Assembly: GCA_003972845.1 (NCBI GenBank)
Contig: QOAV01000121.1
Location: 1 to 5,410, forward strand
DNA length: 5,410 nucleotides
Source: Gammaproteobacteria bacterium
Lineage (GTDB): Bacteria; Pseudomonadota; Gammaproteobacteria; QOAV01
Reading direction: 5' to 3'
Below are positions 1 to 5,410 of the stretch, piece after piece; position 1 is the stretch's first letter; the number at the start of each line of letters is the position of its first letter. The notes beneath the pieces are model-generated. The model had not been told where the DNA came from, ran no database searches, and saw only the letters and a program-made list of their open reading frames with translations. Position numbers and translations under genes: made by a program.

Positions 1-387
1 CGCAATTACTGGGAATTTGGCGATTATCTCGGCATCGGCGCAGGCGCTCATGGCAAAATCACCCAACATGATGGCGTTACCCGGCTGGCCAAGCTGCGCC
101 ATCCGGATGAATATATGCGGCAGGCGGGCCGCGCTGCCGGTATTTCCCGGCATCATGTTCTGGACCATGACGATCTGGTCAGCGAATTCCTGATGAACGC
201 CCTGCGCCTGAAATCCGGCTTTCGCCCGCAGCTGTTCACCGAAACCACCGGGCTGCCCGTCTCGACTCTGATCGACGCCCTGAAAGCTGCGGAAAACCGG
301 GGGCTGATCGAACGATCAGAGTCCGTCATCAGCGCCACTGAAACCGGCTACCGCTACCTCAACGAGCTGTTGCTGCTGCTCCCTTGA
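1..387 (+). CDS. hemW: HemW, radical-SAM heme chaperone (C-terminal part, 5'-truncated by window edge)
   Basis: The open frame runs from base 1 to the TGA at 385-387 and gives 128 residues, roughly the last third of a protein that is about 380 residues long in E. coli. Residues 3-20 read YWEFGDYLGIGAGAHGKI, a signature of the HemN/HemW family just after the radical-SAM barrel. The rest matches the HemN C-terminal domain, including a segment near DDLVSEFLMNALRLKSGF, and it ends in a short leucine run before Pro-stop. HemW proteins carry a 4Fe-4S cluster, bind heme and deliver it to membrane cytochromes or respiratory enzymes; they are often misannotated as coproporphyrinogen III oxidase (HemN). 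The iron-sulfur cysteine motif lies upstream of the window, so the HemW-versus-HemN call rests on the C-terminal part. The Met codon at 115 is internal and not the gene start. It is transcribed toward the host-attachment family gene. Confidence 0.9.
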   Translation, partial: RNYWEFGDYLGIGAGAHGKITQHDGVTRLAKLRHPDEYMRQAGRAAGISRHHVLDHDDLVSEFLMNALRLKSGFRPQLFTETTGLPVSTLIDALKAAENRGLIERSESVISATETGYRYLNELLLLLP

Positions 388-421
388 TTCTTAGGGGCTG
401 ATCTCCATTGTCGTGATAGGG

Positions 422-432
422 TACTATATATT
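422..432 (+). promoter_or_regulatory. Possible -10-like AT-rich element upstream of the host-attachment gene
   Basis: The 62-base gap after hemW contains the AT-rich stretch TACTATATATT, which holds TACTAT (422-427) and TATATT (427-432), both similar to a sigma-70 -10 box. No good -35 box sits 16-18 bases upstream, so this is only a candidate. If used, the leader before the ribosome binding site would be very short. The alternative is read-through from hemW. Confidence 0.25.
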
Positions 433-437
433 CAAAC

Positions 438-443
438 AAGGAG
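438..443 (+). promoter_or_regulatory. Strong Shine-Dalgarno site for the host-attachment gene
   Basis: AAGGAG lies six bases before the ATG at 450. It fixes that ATG as the start and suggests efficient translation. Confidence 0.8.
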
Positions 444-449
444 AATAAT

Positions 450-890
450 ATGTCGAAAGTCTGGGTCGTCGCCGCGGATGGCAGCCGCGCTCAAATTCTG
501 GAATCGCCAAACCGGGTCGGGCCGTTGAAGCCGGTCAGCCGTCTGCAGCACCCCGAAGCCCGCATGAAAGACAGCGAGCTGTATGCCGACGCCCCCGGCC
601 GTGCGTTTGACAGCGCCGGAACCGGCCGCCACGCCATGGAGAACGAGGTGGATGCGAAGAAAATGGAGTCTGTGCGGTTCGCCAAGCAGCTGTGCTCTTT
701 TTTGCAGGAGAAGTCCCGGGCCGGCGCTTTCGACAAGCTGGTGCTTGCCGCCGCACCGCAGTTTCTCGGCCTGCTGCGGGACAATCTGGACAAGAATGTG
801 CGCGAGAAAATCAGCGCCGAGGTGGACAAGGATCTGGCGAATGAAAGGCCGGACGATATCCGCGGCCATCTGCCGGACTTTCTGTATTGA
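450..890 (+). CDS. Host attachment family protein (Host_attach / baeRF-like)
   Basis: This is a complete 146-residue protein from the ATG at 450 to the TGA at 888-890. It matches the small 'protein required for attachment to host cells' family. The N-terminal strand is KVWVVAADGSRAQILES. A middle segment contains an Arg-His pair (residues 60-61), a helix around FAKQLCSFLQ (78-85), the typical block FDKLVLAAAPQFLGLLRDNL (94-113), and an ending with KDL (127-129) followed by an 'I..HL' region (137-141). The family name comes from plant-attachment work in Agrobacterium. Sequence analysis has related it to a bacterial/archaeal branch of the eRF1 release-factor fold (baeRF), so attachment is probably not its general role and the molecular function is not known. 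No signal peptide or membrane segment is visible, so it is likely cytoplasmic. It stands between hemW and a convergent glycogen operon, and nothing in the sequence ties it functionally to either. The family call is fairly sure; the function is not. Confidence 0.85.
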   Translation: MSKVWVVAADGSRAQILESPNRVGPLKPVSRLQHPEARMKDSELYADAPGRAFDSAGTGRHAMENEVDAKKMESVRFAKQLCSFLQEKSRAGAFDKLVLAAAPQFLGLLRDNLDKNVREKISAEVDKDLANERPDDIRGHLPDFLY

Positions 891-929
891 CCGGCGCCAG
901 CGGCATCCGGCCGTTCAGCTTTCGCCGGT
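890..929. terminator. Nested GC-rich inverted repeat at the convergent gene junction, possible bidirectional terminator
   Basis: An outer 7-base perfect stem pairs ACCGGCG (890-896) with CGCCGGT (923-929). An inner hairpin pairs AGCGGC (899-904) with GCCGTT (910-915), with one G-T wobble and the five-base loop ATCCG. The structure spans the 24 bases between the facing stops and enters the last codons of glgA. No T-tract follows on either strand, so it is not a canonical intrinsic terminator. It could slow polymerase or protect 3' ends. Confidence 0.35.
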
Positions 930-2381
930 GTAAAGGCCGAGGTATTCTTGCGCGGACTTGTCCCAGCTGAAATCCTGACGCATGGCGGTGCGCACCAGTT
1001 GCCGCCAGCGCGCGGTGTGGCCAAAGTCGGCCAATGCCCGGTCGATGGCTCCCATCAGGCTTTGCGGGGTCTGGTCCGGGAACACATAGCCCGTTGCGGT
1101 CTTGTTCTTGACGTTTTCCGGCGTGGCGTCCACGACGGTATCCGCCAGACCGCCGGTTTCATGCACCACGGGCAAAGTGCCGTATGCCAGGCTGTATAAC
1201 TGGTTCAGTCCGCAAGGCTCGAACCGCGAGGGCATCAGAAACAAATCGGCCCCGGCTTCCACCAGATGGGCCAGCGGCTCGGAATAACCGAGATGAACCA
1301 GCACCCGGCTGGGGTATTTTTTCGCCAGGGTCTGCAGCCGAGCCTCGTACCAGGACTGTCCTGTTCCGAGAAAAACGAACAGGGCGTTGGAAGACTTGAT
1401 CAGTTTCGGCAATATATCCAGCAGCAGATCAATGCCTTTCTGCTCCACCAGACGGCCAACAAAGCCCATGAGCGGGCGCTGCAGGGTTTTTTCGCCGGCG
1501 CGCACGCCCATGTTGCCCAGCAGGGCTTTCTTGTTCTGGCGCTTGCCGCGCAAATAGCCATGCTGAACCGAATAGTGGAATGGTATGAATTCGTCGGTGC
1601 GCGGATTCCAGACTTCCGGATCGACGCCGTTCAGAATGCCGCGAAACTTGTATTGAATGGATTTGAGTACGCCTTCATAGCCATAGCCATATTCGGGCGT
1701 CAGTATCTCCCGCGCATAGGTGGGGCTGACGGTAGTCACCTGGCTGGCAAAAACGATGCCGGCCTTGAGCATGGACATGTTGCCAAAAAACTCGATGCCA
1801 TCGGATGACCACCAGCTCGCCGGCAAGCCCAGTTTGATATATTCGGCGTGAGGGAAAAGGCCGCCGTATGCCAGATTATGGATAGTGAACACTGACTTCG
1901 GCGCATTGCTTTCCATGTGCAGCATGGCCGGAATCAGGCCGGTCTGCCAGTCGTGGCAATGTACCACGTCGGGCTTCCAGCCCAGCTTGAGCCGGTCCAT
2001 GGCCAGCTGCGTGACGGCGCGGGCGAATACCGTGTAGCGCTCGGCGTTATCCGGCCAGTCATAGCCGTCGGGGTGCTGATACGGATTGCCGGGGCGGTCG
2101 AACAAATCGGCAATATCCACCAGTAGCAGGGGGATGCCGAGTTCATCGTGATCGCCTTCAACAATGCGGGCGCTGAAACGGCGGCCCTCGCCGGGAATAT
2201 CCAGCCAGCCGACGATGCGCGTGTTTTTCAGTTTTTCCAGTACCGTGCGGTAAGCGGGAAGCACCAACCCCACGTCCGCGCCCTGGCGCTGCAGGGCGTG
2301 TGGCAGGCTGTAAATGACATCGCCCAGGCCGCCGGTCTTGACCAGCGGGTAAGCCTCGGACGCGGCAAATAACACCTTCAT
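915..2381 (-). CDS. glgA: Glycogen synthase (ADP-glucose:alpha-1,4-glucan glucosyltransferase, GT5)
   Basis: The protein is complete at 488 residues, close to the 477 of E. coli GlgA. It adds glucose from ADP-glucose to the non-reducing end of alpha-1,4-glucans in the cytoplasm. The first glucosyltransferase-5 Rossmann domain starts with KVLFAASEAYPLVKTGGLGD, holding the nucleotide-sugar-binding Lys15-Thr-Gly-Gly loop, and includes DVVHCHDW (138-145) and VFTIHNLAYGG (164-174), where His168 matches E. coli His161. The second domain (about 300-465) contains GRLVEQKG with Arg310 and Lys315 (E. coli Arg300/Lys305) and SRFEPCG with Glu388 and Cys390 (E. coli Glu377/Cys379). Every key residue I know is present. 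The start is the ATG at 2379-2381, one base after the glgB stop. Only a weak GGGA motif lies eight bases upstream, so translation probably depends on re-initiation after glgB. It is the last gene of the minus-strand cluster and faces the host-attachment gene. Confidence 0.97.
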   Translation of the reverse strand: MKVLFAASEAYPLVKTGGLGDVIYSLPHALQRQGADVGLVLPAYRTVLEKLKNTRIVGWLDIPGEGRRFSARIVEGDHDELGIPLLLVDIADLFDRPGNPYQHPDGYDWPDNAERYTVFARAVTQLAMDRLKLGWKPDVVHCHDWQTGLIPAMLHMESNAPKSVFTIHNLAYGGLFPHAEYIKLGLPASWWSSDGIEFFGNMSMLKAGIVFASQVTTVSPTYAREILTPEYGYGYEGVLKSIQYKFRGILNGVDPEVWNPRTDEFIPFHYSVQHGYLRGKRQNKKALLGNMGVRAGEKTLQRPLMGFVGRLVEQKGIDLLLDILPKLIKSSNALFVFLGTGQSWYEARLQTLAKKYPSRVLVHLGYSEPLAHLVEAGADLFLMPSRFEPCGLNQLYSLAYGTLPVVHETGGLADTVVDATPENVKNKTATGYVFPDQTPQSLMGAIDRALADFGHTARWRQLVRTAMRQDFSWDKSAQEYLGLYTGES

Positions 2382-2382
2382 T

Positions 2383-4551
2383 TCATTGATCCCGGGAAAG
2401 AGTTAAAAACAATGCCCCCAGCGGCGGCAGCCTCAGTTCCAGTGAATGCTCAAAGCCCATCCACGGGATGTTGCGGGCGCTGATTTTACCGCCATTGCCA
2501 ACATCGGAACCACCATAATATGCGGAGTCCGTATTCAGTATTTCCAGATAGTCGCCCGCATCGGGCGCACCGATGCGGTAAGATTCGCGCACCACCGGGG
2601 TGAAATTGAACACGCAGATCACTGATTTTCCTGCATCGTCGCGGCGCAGAAAACTGATGATGGATTGCTCGGAATCATGGCAGTCCATCCACTGAAAACC
2701 CTGTTGTTCGAAATCAAAATGATGCAGGGCGCGATGCTCCCGGTACAGGCGATTGAGATCGCCGACCAGATCGTGCAGGCCCTCGTGAGTGGGGAAATTC
2801 AACAGACTCCAGTCCAGTTCTTCCTTGGCGTTCCACTCACGCCACTGACCAAACTCGGAGCCCATGAACAACAGCTTTTTGCCGGGATGGGCATACTGAT
2901 AAGCATAGAGCAGGCGCAGATTGGCGAACTGCTGCCACATGTCGCCGGGCATCTTGCTGAGCATGCTTTTTTTCAGGTGTACCACTTCGTCGTGGGAAAA
3001 GGGCAGTACGAAATTTTCCGTATAGGCGTATATCTGACTGAAAGTGAGCTGATCCTGGTGATATTTGCGGTACACCGGATCGACTTCCATGTAGGACAGG
3101 GTGTCGTGCATCCAGCCCATGTTCCATTTCATGGAAAAACCCAGACCGCCCATGTAGGTCGGGCGGGAGACCATGGGCCAGGCAGTGGATTCCTCGGCCA
3201 CGGTGAGGGCGCCGGGAAAACGCGCATGCACCACTTCGTTCATTTCTTTGAGAAAGGCGATGGCCTCCAGATTCTCGCGCCCGCCGAACTCGTTGGGCGT
3301 CCAGTCGTCATCCTCGCGCGAATAATCCAGATACAGCATGGAGGCCACGGCATCGACGCGCAGGCCGTCGATATGAAATTCCTCGATCCAGTACAGGGCA
3401 TTGGCGATGAGGAAATTGCGCACTTCATTACGGCCGTAATCAAAGATCAGCGTACCCCAGTCACGATGCTCGCCGCGCTTCGGGTCAGCATGTTCGTACA
3501 GCGGTTTGCCGATAAAACGCGCCAGCGCGAATTCATCTTTCGGAAAGTGCGCTGGCACCCAGTCCAGCAGCACTCCCAGACCCGCCTGATGACACCGATC
3601 AACAAAATAGCGGAAATCATCTGGCCCGCCAAACCGGGACGTGGGAGCGTAGTAACCACTCACTTGATAACCCCAGGACTCGTCCAGCGGGTGCTCCATC
3701 ACGGGCATCAACTCAATGTGCGTATAGCCAAGATCGACGACGTAATCCACCAGTTGATCGGCCAGCTCACGGTAGCTGAGAAACGAACCGTCCGGTTTCA
3801 GCCGCCAGGAACCGGCATGTACTTCGTAGGCGCTGGAAGGCCGATGCTGCCAGTCACTGTGTTCGCGCTGCTCGATCCATTTTGAATCGCCCCACGCATA
3901 GGTTTTCTGAGCAGCAATGATAGAAACCGTATCCGGTCGTAGCGCCATGCGCCGCGCGTAAGGATCGGTTTTGGTCAGCAAAGCGCCGTCTTCTGTGAGT
4001 ATCTCGTATTTGTAGGCGTCGCCCGGCTGCAGACCGGGGATGAAAAGCTCCCACACGCCAGACTCACCACGGCTGCGCATGGGATGGCGTCGGCCATTCC
4101 AGCCATTGAAATTCCCCACCACGCTGACACGCGGCACAGCCGGCGCCCATACTGCAAACAGGCAGCCGGACACGCCGTCGATCTCGCGCATGTTGGCGCC
4201 CAGCACCTGCCACACCTGCCAGTGCTTGCCCTCGTTGAACAAATGCAGATCCAGCTCGCCGATCTGTGGCTGAAAACTGTAGGGCGAAACCATCTCGTGT
4301 CTGGATCCATCGCCCTTTTCGGTCCAGCGCAGAGTGTAGTGATCTGCGACTTTTGCGGCCTGTTTGTCGGTCATCATGGCGACAAAGGCATCGCTGCCTT
4401 TCATGCGCTTCATCGGGCCATAGCCCACCAGTTCGACCTTTTCCGCACTCGGCATGTATGCCCGCACCACGGTTCCGCCCTCACAGGGATGGCGGCCCAG
4501 GTAATCAAACGGGTCGTGGTGCGTGCCTTGCTGCAATCGGTTTAACGGCAT
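2383..4551 (-). CDS. glgB: 1,4-alpha-glucan (glycogen) branching enzyme, GH13
   Basis: The protein is complete at 722 residues, against 728 in E. coli. It cleaves an alpha-1,4 chain and transfers the piece to an alpha-1,6 position, creating glycogen branches. An N-terminal branching-enzyme N1 domain (about 10-110, beginning with [11 protein letters not shown]) is followed by a CBM48 domain (about 125-215, with [20 protein letters not shown]). Next comes the GH13 barrel (about 240-600) and a C-terminal beta domain ending in [14 protein letters not shown]. Barrel motifs are DWVPAHFP (330-337), the nucleophile Asp400 in LRVDAVASM, the acid/base Glu453 in VAEEST and the transition-state Asp521 in SHDEVVH. 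These match E. coli Asp405, Glu458 and Asp526. The start is fixed by AAGGAG seven bases upstream and a TAATG overlap with the malQ stop. One departure from the E. coli sequence is Leu526 where HGKKS has Gly. It belongs to the long, N1-containing type of branching enzyme common in proteobacteria. Confidence 0.98.
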   Translation of the reverse strand: MPLNRLQQGTHHDPFDYLGRHPCEGGTVVRAYMPSAEKVELVGYGPMKRMKGSDAFVAMMTDKQAAKVADHYTLRWTEKGDGSRHEMVSPYSFQPQIGELDLHLFNEGKHWQVWQVLGANMREIDGVSGCLFAVWAPAVPRVSVVGNFNGWNGRRHPMRSRGESGVWELFIPGLQPGDAYKYEILTEDGALLTKTDPYARRMALRPDTVSIIAAQKTYAWGDSKWIEQREHSDWQHRPSSAYEVHAGSWRLKPDGSFLSYRELADQLVDYVVDLGYTHIELMPVMEHPLDESWGYQVSGYYAPTSRFGGPDDFRYFVDRCHQAGLGVLLDWVPAHFPKDEFALARFIGKPLYEHADPKRGEHRDWGTLIFDYGRNEVRNFLIANALYWIEEFHIDGLRVDAVASMLYLDYSREDDDWTPNEFGGRENLEAIAFLKEMNEVVHARFPGALTVAEESTAWPMVSRPTYMGGLGFSMKWNMGWMHDTLSYMEVDPVYRKYHQDQLTFSQIYAYTENFVLPFSHDEVVHLKKSMLSKMPGDMWQQFANLRLLYAYQYAHPGKKLLFMGSEFGQWREWNAKEELDWSLLNFPTHEGLHDLVGDLNRLYREHRALHHFDFEQQGFQWMDCHDSEQSIISFLRRDDAGKSVICVFNFTPVVRESYRIGAPDAGDYLEILNTDSAYYGGSDVGNGGKISARNIPWMGFEHSLELRLPPLGALFLTLSRDQ

Positions 4552-5410
4552 TACTTTTCTCCTTCGGGCGATGACAAGCGCCCGGAATCGTCAACCCATC
4601 GGTGTATTTTTTTGGGCAGGTCACTGGACACCTGCTCCCAGGAAAAAGCCCATCGCCAGTTGCCATCAATGGTGCCCGGTACATTCATGCGTGCCTCGGA
4701 GCCGAGCCCGAGAAAATCCTGCATCGGCACAATGGCCATCACGCCCTTGGTGTTCATGGCGGTCTGAATCATGGTATCCACTACCTCTTTTTCGTCGTCC
4801 GCTCCCATATCATGCCGCACCCATTGTTTCATGCTGTCGTCGAGCGAGCGAAACCAGCCCAGGGTGGTGTCGTTGTCGTGGGTGCCGGTATAGACCACGC
4901 GGTCCGGCCCGATATTGGCGGGCTTGTGCGGATTGTCCTCGAACTGGTCGAAGGCAAACTGCAGTATGGACATGCCGGGCAAGCCGAACTGCTTGCGCAT
5001 TTTATCAACCTCCGGGGTGATTATCCCCAGATCTTCCGCCACCAGCGGAAGTTTGCCGAGCTCATCCTGAATCGATTTCAGGAGTTTTTCACCGGGCACC
5101 TTCACCCACTCGCCATTGATCGCCGTTTCCGATTCCACCGGGATCTGCCATACCGCCTCGAGGCCGCGAAAGTGATCGATGCGAACTATGTCAAACCATT
5201 GAAATTGCGCTTTCAGCCGGGCTTTCCACCAGCGGAAGTCATCTTTTTCCATGGCCTCCCAGTCATAATGGGGATTACCCCAGCGTTGACCGTCCTCGGA
5301 GAAGTAATCCGGCGGCACGCCGGTAACCACTTTCGGCATGCCATCCTCGGCGAGTAAAAAGCTGCCGCGATGGGCCCATACGTCGGCGCTGTCGTGGGCG
5401 ACAAAAATAG
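4551..5410 (-). CDS. malQ: 4-alpha-glucanotransferase (amylomaltase / disproportionating enzyme, GH77), C-terminal part
   Basis: The frame is open to the right edge of the window and gives about 286 residues, somewhat over half of a normal protein of about 500; the N-terminal part lies outside. The Met at 5339 is internal, because upstream codons read [19 protein letters not shown], a conserved amylomaltase block. The enzyme moves maltosyl and longer units between alpha-1,4-glucans, releasing glucose and making longer chains. Counting from that Met, catalytic motifs are [11 protein letters not shown] with nucleophile Asp55, [13 protein letters not shown] with acid/base Glu102, and [12 protein letters not shown] with Asp155. 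These correspond to Asp293, Glu340 and Asp395 of Thermus amylomaltase. The motif [19 protein letters not shown] resembles the plant DPE1 and Thermus type more than the diverged E. coli MalQ. The TAA stop shares one base with the glgB start, placing it upstream of glgB and glgA in one operon. A short polar tail (about 250-262) ends the protein. Confidence 0.97.
   Translation of the reverse strand, partial: IFVAHDSADVWAHRGSFLLAEDGMPKVVTGVPPDYFSEDGQRWGNPHYDWEAMEKDDFRWWKARLKAQFQWFDIVRIDHFRGLEAVWQIPVESETAINGEWVKVPGEKLLKSIQDELGKLPLVAEDLGIITPEVDKMRKQFGLPGMSILQFAFDQFEDNPHKPANIGPDRVVYTGTHDNDTTLGWFRSLDDSMKQWVRHDMGADDEKEVVDTMIQTAMNTKGVMAIVPMQDFLGLGSEARMNVPGTIDGNWRWAFSWEQVSSDLPKKIHRWVDDSGRLSSPEGEK
4559..4564 (-). 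promoter_or_regulatory. Shine-Dalgarno site for glgB inside the end of malQ
   Basis: On the minus strand AAGGAG lies seven bases before the glgB ATG and within the last codons of malQ. Together with the TAATG stop-start overlap it indicates translational coupling while still giving glgB its own strong ribosome binding site. Confidence 0.8.

Noticed and set aside
379..397. Possible terminator hairpin after hemW (CCCT at 381-384 with AGGG at 393-396)
   Set aside because: The stem is only four base pairs plus a wobble and no T-tract follows, so it is not distinguishable from chance.
432..1024. Minus-strand open frames of 145 and 177 codons overlapping the host-attachment gene
   Set aside because: The plus-strand gene has a clear family signature and a strong ribosome binding site. 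The minus-strand translations are low-complexity shadows rich in Arg, Ala and Ser with no recognisable motifs.
2379..2386. Alternative ATG at 2386-2384 just before the glgA start
   Set aside because: It is out of frame with glgA and meets a stop after two codons. The ATG at 2381 begins the conserved MKVLFAASE N-terminus.
2665..3885. A 406-codon plus-strand open frame antisense to glgB
   Set aside because: It lies wholly inside the well-supported glgB gene in an antisense frame. The translation resembles no family I recognise, and long antisense frames are expected in GC-rich coding DNA.
4602..5357. A 251-codon plus-strand open frame antisense to malQ
   Set aside because: malQ carries all GH77 catalytic motifs across this span, so the opposing frame is a shadow.

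Overview
The window looks like an ordinary chromosomal segment from a GC-rich proteobacterium. The closest likenesses I can recall are gamma- or betaproteobacterial: GlgB and HemW follow the E. coli-type proteins closely along their length. I cannot name a genus from sequence alone. Coding density is very high and no non-coding stretch exceeds about 70 bases.

Layout. On the plus strand, positions 1-387 carry the C-terminal third of hemW, the radical-SAM heme chaperone once annotated as oxygen-independent coproporphyrinogen III oxidase. After a 62-base gap comes a complete 146-residue protein of the 'host attachment protein' (Host_attach / baeRF-like) family at 450-890, behind a strong Shine-Dalgarno sequence. 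It converges on a minus-strand cluster with only 24 bases between the two stop codons, and a nested GC-rich inverted repeat covers that junction.

The rest of the window (915-5410) is a minus-strand glycogen/maltodextrin operon read malQ -> glgB -> glgA. malQ (4-alpha-glucanotransferase, GH77) enters from the right edge and lacks its N-terminal part. Its stop overlaps the glgB start as TAATG, and the glgB stop is one base from the glgA start, so the three genes are almost certainly co-transcribed and translationally coupled.

How the genes work together. GlgA extends alpha-1,4-glucan chains from ADP-glucose. GlgB cuts and re-attaches chain segments to make alpha-1,6 branches. MalQ shuffles maltodextrins, recycling short oligosaccharides into longer chains. 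ADP-glucose pyrophosphorylase (glgC), phosphorylase (glgP) and debranching enzyme (glgX) are not in this window and may lie elsewhere. All catalytic residues I know for GlgA, GlgB and MalQ are present, so the pathway looks intact.

I found no mobile element, CRISPR array, RNA gene or convincing unknown system. The least understood item is the host-attachment family gene.
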